This document shows, one piece after another, positions 17,280-25,942 of a stretch of DNA of 64,000 nt. A model generated the notes under the pieces. It saw nothing but the letters and a program-made list of their open reading frames with translations, ran no database searches and had not been told where the DNA came from. Location: assembly GCA_963700735.1 (NCBI GenBank), contig CAVOYR010000005.1:496001-560000 (forward strand). Reading direction: 5' to 3'. The stretch's first letter is position 1; every line of letters starts with the position of its first letter. The translations under genes and the position numbers were made by a program. The DNA is from Anderseniella sp963700735. GTDB taxonomy: Bacteria > Pseudomonadota > Alphaproteobacteria > Rhizobiales > Aestuariivirgaceae.

Positions 17280-18503
17280 TGGATTCAATTGATCGCTGCA
17301 ACACACTGGGCAAACTTCTCAGCTGGGGTTTGATATTGCAAGGTCCTGCGTGGTCGTTCGTTCAGCTGCCGCGCAATGGTACTCAGCTTGGCTTGAGAAT
17401 GAACGGACAGGTCAGTTCCTCGGGGCAGATACTGCCGTAAAAGTCGGTTGGTATTTTCGTTCGACCCGCGTTGCCAGGGCGATTGAGGGTCGCAAAAATA
17501 TACCTCGACATCCGTCGCCACTGTCAGACGCGAGTGATCAGCCAGCTCCTTGCCGCGATCCCATGTCAGGGATTTATAGAGCTCCCTGGGCAGCCGTCTG
17601 GATTGCTTGATCAGCGCCGAGATCACGCTTTCAGTGTCCTTGTTGGCGACCTTGACCAGCATCACATAGCGGGACTGCCGCTCAACCAGCGTGGCAACGT
17701 AGCTGTTCCTGGAGCCTCCTATAAGGTCGCCTTCCCAATGACCGGGTACCGCGCGCTCTTCAACAGACGGTGGCCTTTGCCTGATCGAGACTGCATTCTT
17801 GATCTGTCCCAGTCCATTGCGCTTGAGGCTGGCGTGCCTGGAGCGGCGGACAGTCCGCTTGGCCCGAAGATGCTGCAGAACTTCCTTCTTCAGCACGCCA
17901 CGAGCCTGAATGTACAAGCTTCGATAGATCGTCTCATGTGACACTTGCTTGTGCGTCTCTCCCGGATAGGTGCGTTTGAGCCAGCCAGCGATTTGTTCCG
18001 GAGACCATTTGCGCCGCAGCTTCGCCGATACTGTGCGGGCCAGTGAGGAGTGACAAGCCAGCTTGCATGTCTTGGGCCGCAAAGCCCGGTTCCATGCGGC
18101 CTGATCAGACGCCGCTGCACGATATGCGGCACGCCCTCCATTGCGGCGGACTTCCCGACTGATGGTGGACGGTGCGCGGCCCAATTGACGGGCAATCGCG
18201 CGCAATGACAGCTTGATACTAACACCCCGGGATATCTCCTCACGCTCCCTCAGGCTCAAGGCTTGCCTGCCACGCCTACGCTCTGGCGGGCGGATGCCGC
18301 CAGTGGGAGAGATCACCGAAAACACCAGCGACGAATTCCGGTCAAACGCACGGCCAATCGAATTCATTGATTCCCCGCGCTGCCAGCGATCCCAGATCTC
18401 GGCGCGCTGTGCCGCCGTGTAATTGATGCGACGACGATGCTTCATGTCCAACACTCCATCTTTGTTCAAAGACTAAAGTGTTGCGGCCACCCGTTGAGTC
18501 CAC
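17280..18503 (-). mobile_element. IS30 family insertion sequence (copy 1, complete)
   Basis: Bounded by imperfect inverted repeats: TGGACTCAACGGGTGGCCGC at the transposase-start side and TGGATTCAATTGATCGCTGC at the other, both continuing AACAC. It carries one intact transposase gene. Its first 112 bases recur as a remnant at 63266-63377. A fragment of a different IS30 lies directly to its right. Confidence 0.88.
17285..18445 (-). CDS. IS30 family transposase
   Basis: A 386-residue DDE transposase. An N-terminal helix-turn-helix (LSLRAIARQLGRAPSTISRE) is followed by the IS30 block KWSPEQIAGWLKRTYPGE. The catalytic triad lies in GHWEGDLIGG (Asp), LTWDRGKE (Asp) and RGSNENTNRLLRQYLP (Glu). The C-terminal RPRRTLQYQTPAEKF is standard for the family. 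The ATG at 18445 was chosen because GGAGTGTTGGAC precedes it. The frame is intact, so the element may still be mobile. Confidence 0.93.
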   Translation of the reverse strand: MKHRRRINYTAAQRAEIWDRWQRGESMNSIGRAFDRNSSLVFSVISPTGGIRPPERRRGRQALSLREREEISRGVSIKLSLRAIARQLGRAPSTISREVRRNGGRAAYRAAASDQAAWNRALRPKTCKLACHSSLARTVSAKLRRKWSPEQIAGWLKRTYPGETHKQVSHETIYRSLYIQARGVLKKEVLQHLRAKRTVRRSRHASLKRNGLGQIKNAVSIRQRPPSVEERAVPGHWEGDLIGGSRNSYVATLVERQSRYVMLVKVANKDTESVISALIKQSRRLPRELYKSLTWDRGKELADHSRLTVATDVEVYFCDPQSPWQRGSNENTNRLLRQYLPRGTDLSVHSQAKLSTIARQLNERPRRTLQYQTPAEKFAQCVAAIN

Positions 18504-18505
18504 CG

Positions 18506-18960
18506 CACATTCCGGACTCCCAAGGTCGTCCTAACGAACGGCTGCTATCCAGGGGTAGAGCGGACATGCTCAGCGACATTCAGTGCCTCCATGACAACGC
18601 CACGCAGGCCCGGTTCGGCTCCAGACTTCAGCCAGCCTGCGATCTGCTGCGGTGACCAGCCCTCGACAAGGCGTTGACATACAAACCCGGCAAGCTGCTC
18701 GTCACGTTCAATCACCGCCCGGCGCTGGCGACGCTGCAGGTAGGCGCCATCGGCCACCAGCGCCGAATATCGCCCACTAGGCAGGGCATTGCGCCGAAGC
18801 TCACGGCTGATGGTCGATCGGCACCGGCCAAGCTGGCGGGCAATCGAGGCGTTGCTGTGCCCGGCTGCCTGCAGAATTGCAATCTGCTCCCTGTCGTCAC
18901 TGCTCAGGTGACAGTATGATCCCATGGCAACACTCCTTTCGGTCTTTCCAACCAGCTCGG
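18506..18960 (-). mobile_element. IS30 family remnant (different subtype)
   Basis: The 5' third of another IS30 element. The frame from 18925 begins MGSYCHLSSDDREQIAILQA and contains SNASIARQLGRCRSTISREL and LVEGWSPQQIAGWLKSGAEP. It then leaves the family sequence at about 18600, continuing with unrelated residues to a stop at 18545. The catalytic core is absent, so it is inactive. A start-side end reading GGAGTGTTGCC precedes the ATG. Confidence 0.75.
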
Positions 18961-19051
18961 TATTATACCAAGCGGGGAGTGTTGCTCTTCGTTTTGGAAT
19001 TCACGATACTGCGGTCCTGTGCTCGTATCTGAAATCGGAAGGGAAGACTTC

Positions 19052-19888
19052 ATGGCGATCAAGATAAAGGCAAGGCCAAGCGCGACCCTATCGCTTCCCG
19101 TGGCGACTGCCATAGTTGTTGCAACCTTCGCCACGGCTGCCAAGGCACAAGAAACCGACGACCTTGCCAAGCAGTTAGCCAACCCGATCGCCTCGTTGAT
19201 CAGCGTGCCGATCCAGGGCAATTACGACACCAACATCGGACCGGGCGAAACCGGCGACCGGCTGCAGTTCAACGTGCAACCGGTCGTTCCGATTTCCCTC
19301 GGCGAAGACTGGAACATGATCTCGCGCACCATCCTGCCGATCGTTTACCAGGATGAAATCTTCCTTGGGGCCGGCGACCAGTTTGGCCTTGGCGATACTA
19401 CACAGAGCATCTTCTTCTCGCCCAAGGAGATCGGACCCAGCGGAATCATCTGGGGCGTTGGCCCGGTGTTCCTGGCACCGACCGGCACCGATCCGCTCCT
19501 CAGTGCGGGCAAGTGGGGCGCCGGCCCCACCGGCGTTGTCCTGAAGCAGACAGGGCCCGTGACCGTCGGTGCATTGGCCAACCACATCTGGTCGTTTGCT
19601 GGCAGCGATCGTACGCAAGAGATCAGTACGACCTACATGCAGCCGTTCATTTCCTATACCCAGATGGGCTGGACGTTCTCGCTCAACACCGAGACCAGCT
19701 ACAACTGGACCACGGACGAGTGGACTGTTCCGATCAACGCTGTTGTGAACAAGCTGTCGAGTATCGGCAACCAGCCGGTGCAGTACTTCATGGGCGGACG
19801 GTATTGGGCGGTCAGCCCTGATGCCAGCCCGCATGATTTCGGGTTCCGCTTCGGCGTCACCTTCCTCTTCCCCGCCGGTGCAAAGTGA
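19052..19888 (+). CDS. Outer-membrane beta-barrel (transporter-like/MetA type) protein
   Basis: A 278-residue exported protein with a signal peptide ending ATFATAAKAQE. It continues with the family-typical segment LAKQLANPIASLISVPIQGN, then strands such as LQFNVQPVVPISL, WNMISRTILPIVYQDE, GPSGIIWGVGPVFLAPTG and FGFRFGVTFLFP at the C-terminus. NCBI-style annotation for this family is usually 'transporter' or 'neuromedin U'; function is unproven. The ATG at 19052 follows GGAAGGGAAGAC. Its stop overlaps the GTG start of the following MscS gene (GTGA at 19885-19888), and an OmpA gene follows, so an envelope operon of three genes is likely. Confidence 0.75.
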   Translation: MAIKIKARPSATLSLPVATAIVVATFATAAKAQETDDLAKQLANPIASLISVPIQGNYDTNIGPGETGDRLQFNVQPVVPISLGEDWNMISRTILPIVYQDEIFLGAGDQFGLGDTTQSIFFSPKEIGPSGIIWGVGPVFLAPTGTDPLLSAGKWGAGPTGVVLKQTGPVTVGALANHIWSFAGSDRTQEISTTYMQPFISYTQMGWTFSLNTETSYNWTTDEWTVPINAVVNKLSSIGNQPVQYFMGGRYWAVSPDASPHDFGFRFGVTFLFPAGAK

Positions 19889-22086
19889 TCGATGTGCCCG
19901 TTAGCACAAACCTGTGGCGTGAGTTGTGGGCTCCATCTGATTCCAAAATTGAACTGGACGCTCTTCAGCTCTTGCAGACGTCGCTTCTGGCGTTGGCCCT
20001 AGGCCTGTGCCTTCTGGCAGGCACAGCAGTTGCACAGACCCCGGCTGGCAAGGCGGACACGAATGTCAGCCAATCGCCCAAGATCCAGCTGATGCTGGAC
20101 CTGCTGGGTGATGAGGACGTCCAGTCGTGGGTGAAGCAGCAGCGCCAGCAAGCGGCGGACAAGCAGCCTGAGCCGGAGCTGCCGGCGGCAGGCATTACGC
20201 TGGTCAACCGTTTGGGGGCAATCCAGTCCCACGTCGTCGACATCGTCAGGACCGTGCCGCGTCTGCCGGGTGAGTTGGGCCGGGCGATGGACCGCTTCGC
20301 CGAGCGCGCGCCGGGGTACGGACCGGGCTGGCTGCTTGTGCTGGTTGCGGCCTTCTCGGCACTGGGGGCAGTGGCGGTCTGGATGTTCGACCGGCTGAGC
20401 GCGGCTGCTTGGCGCTCGCTCGATGTTGCCCGTCCGGCGGACCCGTCCGGCAGGTTCTGGCTCGTCGGACAGCACCTGGCCCTCCGGGCCGGCAGCATTG
20501 TGGCATTTGCGGTCGGCAGTGTCGTGCTGTTCGCCATCCTGACCTGGCCGCCCTTTCTGGAGGCGACGATCATTGCCCTGCTGCTGGTCGTGGTGGTGAC
20601 ATGGGCGGCGTGGAACCTGCTGCAGGTGCTGTTTGCACCCGGCCGAGAAGCCTTGCGCATTGTGCCGGTGGATGACGGACAGGCCGCACACATGGTCCGC
20701 CTAGCTACCCTGGCACTCGGCTGGTACGCCATTGGGTATGCAGTAGTCCTGTTGATCAGGACGCTCGGCATCGATTTCAAGGTGTCGCAGCTGTTCGCCT
20801 ATGTGCTGGGCCTCGGTCTGTTGGCCATCGGCCTGCGTTTGCGAGCCGGCTGGGGCTACGCACTGGGTTTCTGCACGCTGTGGCTGCTGTGGGCGCTCAG
20901 CGCCATGAAGCTGTTCTGGCTGCTGGCCGTGGTGTTGGCATTGCCGCTTGCCGTGCGCTATGCGCGGCTGTCGGTTGAGGCGCTGTTCAGGCCCCGGATG
21001 CCCGTTGCCGCCATTGCAGATGCACACGTCGGCGATGCCGTTGCGGTTGAACAACCGGCCAGCGTGTGGGCAACGGTCGTGGAACGCGCGGCACGCGCCG
21101 CGCTGATATTCGGGGCCATCGTCGTTCTGGCCTGGGGCTGGAACCTGAGCCTCACCGGACTGGCCGACAACAAGGACATGTTGAGCCGGCTGGCGCGCAG
21201 CGGCATCAGCGTTCTCACGATTTTCCTGATCGGGGATCTTGCCTGGCAATTGATCAGGACGTTGATCGACTCCAAGCTGTCCAGCATGCCAGATCCTGGC
21301 GAATCCGGTCAGGCCGAGACCGTTCGCGCGGCAAAGCTGAGGACGCTGCTGCCGATCGTGCGCAATGGGGCGATGGTGTTCCTGCTGACGCTGACCGTCA
21401 TCATGGGGTTGTCGGCAGTCGGCATAGAGATCGGCCCCTTGATCGCTAGCGCGGGCATTGTCGGCGTGGCCATCGGCTTTGGCGCACAGACACTGGTCAA
21501 GGACGTCATCAGCGGCATGTTTTACCTGTTCGACGATGCCTTCCGGGTTGGCGAGTACATCATAGCCGGCAGCTACAAGGGCACGGTGGAGTCATTCAGC
21601 CTGCGATCGGTCCGGCTGCGCCACCATCGCGGTCCGATCTACACCATCCCCTTCGGCGACTTGGGTGCTGTCCAGAACCTCAGCCGCGACTTCGTCATCG
21701 ACAAACTGAGCTTCCAGGTCACCTATAACACCGACCTGGAGAAGGCCCGCAAGCTGATCAAGAAGGCTGGGCAGGAACTGGCCGCCGATCCAGAGATCGG
21801 TCCGAAGATCATCGAGCCCCTGAAGATGCAACGGGTCGAGAACTTCGGTGACTACGGCATCGAGTTGAAGACCAAGATGACTTGCGTGCCCGGCGGACAG
21901 TGGGAAGTGCGCAAGAAGATCTATCCGCTGATCAAGAAGCTGTTCGAGGAGAACGGCATCGAGTTTGCCAGGCCGACAGTGAACGTGGCAGGCGCAGGTA
22001 AGGGCACATCGGCAGCATCCAGTGCTGCCGCCCGCTCGGTCGTGGCCAAGAAGGCAAGTGGAGGGTCGGTCCCGAAGGGGAAGTAG
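19885..22086 (+). CDS. Large MscS family mechanosensitive channel
   Basis: A 733-residue inner-membrane channel. After a signal-like segment (LLALALGLCLLAGTAVAQT) comes a periplasmic region of about 100 residues rich in Gln/Glu, then a run of about ten membrane segments. The MscS pore and beta domain lie at about residues 515-600: SAGIVGVAIGFGAQTLVKD, ISGMFYLFDDAFRVGEYI, RLRHHRGPIYTIPFGDLG. The C-terminal alpha-beta part ends with an Ala/Ser/Lys-rich tail. The family releases solutes on hypo-osmotic shock; this long subtype (YnaI/YbdG/MscK-like size range) is poorly characterised. The GTG at 19885 gives a 4-base overlap with the preceding gene; a later start near the signal segment is possible. 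Confidence 0.88.
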   Translation: MIDVPVSTNLWRELWAPSDSKIELDALQLLQTSLLALALGLCLLAGTAVAQTPAGKADTNVSQSPKIQLMLDLLGDEDVQSWVKQQRQQAADKQPEPELPAAGITLVNRLGAIQSHVVDIVRTVPRLPGELGRAMDRFAERAPGYGPGWLLVLVAAFSALGAVAVWMFDRLSAAAWRSLDVARPADPSGRFWLVGQHLALRAGSIVAFAVGSVVLFAILTWPPFLEATIIALLLVVVVTWAAWNLLQVLFAPGREALRIVPVDDGQAAHMVRLATLALGWYAIGYAVVLLIRTLGIDFKVSQLFAYVLGLGLLAIGLRLRAGWGYALGFCTLWLLWALSAMKLFWLLAVVLALPLAVRYARLSVEALFRPRMPVAAIADAHVGDAVAVEQPASVWATVVERAARAALIFGAIVVLAWGWNLSLTGLADNKDMLSRLARSGISVLTIFLIGDLAWQLIRTLIDSKLSSMPDPGESGQAETVRAAKLRTLLPIVRNGAMVFLLTLTVIMGLSAVGIEIGPLIASAGIVGVAIGFGAQTLVKDVISGMFYLFDDAFRVGEYIIAGSYKGTVESFSLRSVRLRHHRGPIYTIPFGDLGAVQNLSRDFVIDKLSFQVTYNTDLEKARKLIKKAGQELAADPEIGPKIIEPLKMQRVENFGDYGIELKTKMTCVPGGQWEVRKKIYPLIKKLFEENGIEFARPTVNVAGAGKGTSAASSAAARSVVAKKASGGSVPKGK

Positions 22087-22133
22087 GCTGCTCACCAATG
22101 GACATAAATCCGGCAAACGAAAGGAATGAACAG

Positions 22134-23222
22134 ATGAAGAAGTCAGCGGTCCAAAGTTCAAGAGAGGTCCATCAGCGAGGCCGGTTGGTCAGGCAGTCGG
22201 CGCAGGCAGCCTTGGCTGCCATGCTCTGCCTGTTGCTGGCCGCAACGGCATCTGTGGCGCAAAACCGGGGGCCATTTGCCGCCCATGCGGGGCTGGAGGT
22301 GACGACGGCGTTCGAAAGCGGTTTCGGCCCTGATGCCGAGAGCACCACGGTGATGACGGGCGTTGATCCCGAGGGCGTAGAGCTTAGCTATACGAGTTCG
22401 CGAGGCGTTGTCTCGCAGCGGCGCGTGTTGCGCGGCGACATGATGGCGGCGCCCACCTTCGTTCTGGGCTATGCGAACAAGATGCCCCGGGTCATTCCCG
22501 GCTCGACCGCCATGGGGCTGTCCACCGCTGCGCTGGAGCAGCTGCGCTCAACCGGCAGTGTGCCATACTCGCTGATCTATGACGCCAACCTGTCGCGCGT
22601 CGATGGGCGGCTCGACCTGGTGAAGCAATTGCGCGTGTCAGTCCTCATAGAAGACCAACTGGTCAGTCTGCCAGCAGTGCTGGCCCGGGGCGTGTTCGGC
22701 AGGGGCAACAGGCGGGCAGAGGCCGAGTTCTACATCTACGACGACCGCGGCAACCCGATCATCCTGCAGTCCACCGTCAGCATCAGCGGCGAAGGCCGCG
22801 CGCGCACCGAGCGCATCGTCCGGGTCACGTCCGGCGCCTCGCAGCGCATGGCCATGCAGCAGACGCTCTCCACCATCCGCAGAATGGATCTGTACGGCAT
22901 CCACTTCGACTTCGACAAGGCAACCATCCGCCCCGAGGCTGCCGACACGATTACGGATATTGCCGAGACCTTGCGGCTCAATCCCGGCTGGCGCCTGCTG
23001 ATCAACGGTCACACCGACTCGATCGGCCGGGCCGGCTACAACGTGGAACTTTCCCAGCGGCGTGCCGATGCCGTGAAGGCAGCGCTGGTCAACCGCCACG
23101 GTATCTCGCCGGACCGGCTGGAAACGCAAGGGCTTGGCTCATCGCAGCCCAAGGGTCGCAATGATACCCTGCAGGGCCGCAAGCAGAACCGCCGCGTCGA
23201 ACTTGTCAGGATTGATCGGTGA
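22134..23222 (+). CDS. OmpA family peptidoglycan-binding protein
   Basis: A 362-residue exported protein. A basic N-terminus with a hydrophobic stretch (AALAAMLCLLLAATASVAQ) is followed by a novel-looking 220-residue region and a C-terminal OmpA domain (about residues 255-360). The domain begins YGIHFDFDKATIRPEA and contains the diaminopimelate-binding motif NGHTDSIGRAGYNVELSQRR, ending QGRKQNRRVELVRIDR. It should anchor to peptidoglycan in the periplasm. ATG 22134 follows AAAGGAATGAAC; an upstream ATG at 22098 is possible. It is the third gene of the barrel-MscS-OmpA set, 47 bases after MscS. A fragment of a closely related C-terminus lies at 62595. Confidence 0.88.
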   Translation: MKKSAVQSSREVHQRGRLVRQSAQAALAAMLCLLLAATASVAQNRGPFAAHAGLEVTTAFESGFGPDAESTTVMTGVDPEGVELSYTSSRGVVSQRRVLRGDMMAAPTFVLGYANKMPRVIPGSTAMGLSTAALEQLRSTGSVPYSLIYDANLSRVDGRLDLVKQLRVSVLIEDQLVSLPAVLARGVFGRGNRRAEAEFYIYDDRGNPIILQSTVSISGEGRARTERIVRVTSGASQRMAMQQTLSTIRRMDLYGIHFDFDKATIRPEAADTITDIAETLRLNPGWRLLINGHTDSIGRAGYNVELSQRRADAVKAALVNRHGISPDRLETQGLGSSQPKGRNDTLQGRKQNRRVELVRIDR

Positions 23223-23225
23223 GTA

Positions 23226-23357
23226 ATACCAATCGGCACAGATCAGAACCCATCAATCTCTCTTGGGAGCTCCATGAATGGCTGCGATCGAGCCTTGAGA
23301 AGATGGATCGTCTCGATTGAGCAAGCGTCCATGGGTACTGGTCAACATCGGTTGGTA
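23226..23357 (+). mobile_element. MITE-like element with IS630-type ends
   Basis: A 132-base element that starts ATACCAATCGGCAC and ends CGGTTGGTA, with TA on both sides (23224-23225 and 23358-23359), the same arrangement as the full IS630 copies here. About 26 bases at the two ends form an imperfect inverted repeat and resemble the right end of the subtype 2 IS630. It has no coding capacity and would need a transposase in trans. Confidence 0.75.
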
Positions 23358-23449
23358 TAAGAGGCGATTTCGACAGGAGCAGAGATCAAATGCTGCCAAC
23401 AAGTCAGAATAACATGCCGCTAGCCGGAGTACAATTGCAAGAGATAACC

Positions 23450-23614
23450 ATGATGAAATTGATTGTCTTATTGACCGGCATCGCAGTGCCGTTGACTGGT
23501 ACGCTTGTCGCAAGAGCCCACGCAGCTGAAAAACCCTGCCTCATTCTGCAAATCACGATCGATCAATTGCGCGGCGATCTGCCGACCCGCTATCGCGAGC
23601 GACTAACTTCCTAG
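23450..23614 (+). pseudogene. N-terminal remnant of an alkaline phosphatase family protein
   Basis: The frame encodes a signal peptide (MKLIVLLTGIAVPLTGTLVA) and then AEKPCLILQITIDQLRGDLPTRYRERL, the start of the metal-binding core of nucleotide pyrophosphatase/phosphodiesterase-type alkaline phosphatases. Three codons later there is a stop (TS*), and nothing downstream continues the family. About 480 residues are missing. The following 100 bases up to the MscS gene hold nothing recognisable. Confidence 0.7.
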
Positions 23615-23716
23615 GGCAACCACACTCTGTAGGGCAAAGGCTCAAGGTTCATCAACCTACATCACCCTGCCAAATTTGAAACTGTCCAGACGAACACTAC
23701 AAAGTCTGACATAAGA

Positions 23717-25753
23717 TCACTTTTTGTCCTGGGCCTTGTCATTGACAGACTGCGCCTCCCGCTCTGGCGACGACTGTTCGATCGTTTCACTCTGGTCTTC
23801 AACTGGTTCCGCTGACAGCTGCTCACCTCCCTCGCTGAGCTCTTCTTCCGTCGCCAAAAAGTCAGGCGACCCCCGTGGAGGATAGTGCAACGTATCCCGC
23901 AATTTCTCGAGCTTGGATGCCGCAAACTTGGGGAATGGATACTCCCTTCGCCGCCGCCAGCCCTTGACTTCGTCCTGCGCCTTGTCTCCCAGCTTCTCGT
24001 CGAGTCCACCGTCTTTGGCGACATAGACAGTCCGAGAAGGAAACGCGAAGCCAGTACCGGCTGACTTTACAATCTCGGCAATCCGCAACAGCACATCTTC
24101 CTTGATGGCATAGAAGTCATTCCACTCGCGGGTTTTGGCATAGACGCGCAAATCGATGTCCAACGATGAGGCACCATAGCCGGCGAAGCGCACCCGAATC
24201 GTATCCGGATCGATGCGTGGATGCGAATGAAACATTTCGCGGGTCTTGGCCAGAACATAACGCAACTGATCTGGCTCCGTCTCGTAGCGCAGGCCCAGCG
24301 TATGGCTGATCATCATCTGATCACAGCGCGCCCAGTTGATGAGCTGCATGTCAACGAACTGTGAATTCGGAATTGAGATCAGTGTGCGATCGAGCGCCCG
24401 GACCTGCGTCGAGCGCACGCCAATCTTTTCAACCGTGCCCTGCTTGTCACCGAAGGAACAATAGTCGCCAACTCGAACCGGCTTGTCGACAAACAGCACA
24501 AATCCGCCAATGAGATTTTCAAGTGTCGGGCGAATAGCCAGGGCAATAGCCAAGCCACCAATACCAAGACCTGCAATAAGGCTCAGGACGGGTACGCCCA
24601 GCGCTTGCAGACCATAGGCCGAAATCAGAAGCCCCCCGACAACAGCCAGGATGCGGGCAATGAGCCTGAACATGTGGGCATCCAAACTCTGATCCTGAAA
24701 TCTGGGATCGACGACGAGTGCTTCAAAGATCGTAAGGACAAGATACCAGAAGGCCCAGGCCAAGGTGGCGTAGAACACCAAGGTAAAACTCAAGTCCAAG
24801 AACCGCTGCGCCCTGCCAGTCATCAACAATTGTTCCGCCAAGAAATAATCCAGCAATGAAAGCCCAGCCAGCACGGCTATCGGCGTTAACAAGTCGAGAA
24901 TCAGACGCGTTGTTCTGTCTTCCGTCTCAACGCGTCGTAGCGTGCGGTCGCCATAGACAAGCAGCAAAACGGCGAGCCCCATCAGCATGCCCGCGGCCAA
25001 GAGCTTCCAAATCGGTGCGTCGAAAAACGTGCCTTTCAGGCTATTCGGGATCGATTGGGCAACGGATCGGGGGATAAGAGGTCCCGTCAGCTGAGGAATC
25101 GTCTCACCCCAGCTCTGGATACTCGACCGGGTTTGCAACGGGGATGCTTTCAGGTCATCGGAAAGTCTCTTGGCAATATCGTACGTTCGACTGCCAAACA
25201 GGTACTCGCCGCTGCGCTCGCCCGTATCAATGCGATAAATACGCAGTGGCGTGCCCGGAATTCTATAGCTGGATAGGGACTTTTCCGGGTCAGCAAACAC
25301 ATCCGGGACGTCCTCCGTAGCCGGAAGTTCGATGCGACTGAATATGTCCAGCAAGTACCCTATGGCGCCATTGCCAATATATCTGCGTGAGGCAGTGGGA
25401 ACAGAGGAGAGATCTATGAGCGTCCTCAAGTCGTCCACCGCGCGATGAACCCGAGCTGCCGCTTCGAAACTCCATTCTACCCGATAGGCCAGAAGTGCTG
25501 TTTCGAGTTCTCGTGCCAGTCGGCCAAAAGTCTCAAGCGTTTGTCGAGGACTATCGGTTCGGTAACGTCCGACCTGTCGGCGCGCATCGGTTTGATCGTT
25601 TTGTTGCACGGATGTCTGGGCTGACTGGTCTTGTGCCGAAGCCGGTGTGATCTGCCACTTTGGCAACAGGCAACTCGCGATGAGCGCCAGAACCACCACC
25701 AGAACTGGAGCACTTCTGGCTGGCCACCGGGTGCGATGACGGGGTGCCGTCAT
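23717..25753 (-). CDS. MscS family mechanosensitive channel
   Basis: A 678-residue inner-membrane channel. A signal anchor (VLVVVLALIASCLLPKW) is followed by a periplasmic region of about 190 residues, membrane helices from about residue 240, and the MscS pore/beta domain at about 390-480: LIAGLGIGGLAIALAIRPTL, IGGFVLFVDKPVRVGDYC, TLISIPNSQFVDMQLINW. The C-terminal 90 residues are charged, rich in Glu and Lys, and probably cytoplasmic. ATG 25753 has GAGGTGGG upstream; an in-frame extension to 25852 lacks one. It is unlike the larger MscS at 19885 in both length and pore sequence (GLAIALAIRP against GVAIGFGAQ), so the two are not a recent duplication. It is read toward the dead phosphatase fragment. 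Confidence 0.88.
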   Translation of the reverse strand: MTAPRHRTRWPARSAPVLVVVLALIASCLLPKWQITPASAQDQSAQTSVQQNDQTDARRQVGRYRTDSPRQTLETFGRLARELETALLAYRVEWSFEAAARVHRAVDDLRTLIDLSSVPTASRRYIGNGAIGYLLDIFSRIELPATEDVPDVFADPEKSLSSYRIPGTPLRIYRIDTGERSGEYLFGSRTYDIAKRLSDDLKASPLQTRSSIQSWGETIPQLTGPLIPRSVAQSIPNSLKGTFFDAPIWKLLAAGMLMGLAVLLLVYGDRTLRRVETEDRTTRLILDLLTPIAVLAGLSLLDYFLAEQLLMTGRAQRFLDLSFTLVFYATLAWAFWYLVLTIFEALVVDPRFQDQSLDAHMFRLIARILAVVGGLLISAYGLQALGVPVLSLIAGLGIGGLAIALAIRPTLENLIGGFVLFVDKPVRVGDYCSFGDKQGTVEKIGVRSTQVRALDRTLISIPNSQFVDMQLINWARCDQMMISHTLGLRYETEPDQLRYVLAKTREMFHSHPRIDPDTIRVRFAGYGASSLDIDLRVYAKTREWNDFYAIKEDVLLRIAEIVKSAGTGFAFPSRTVYVAKDGGLDEKLGDKAQDEVKGWRRRREYPFPKFAASKLEKLRDTLHYPPRGSPDFLATEEELSEGGEQLSAEPVEDQSETIEQSSPEREAQSVNDKAQDKK

Positions 25754-25942
25754 GTCAAGCCCACCTCTGCATAGTCCTCTGTGTTGGCATCTTGTAGATA
25801 ATCCACACTTGGTGATGGACTTGCAAAAGGTGATCTTCCACCACTTGGTCATGTTGCGAGATATCGGGTCACTTACAAATGATCCAGATCAGAGATCAAA
25901 TGATGGAGACAACTCTGTCGATTGTCCAATAAGAAGTCAGGG

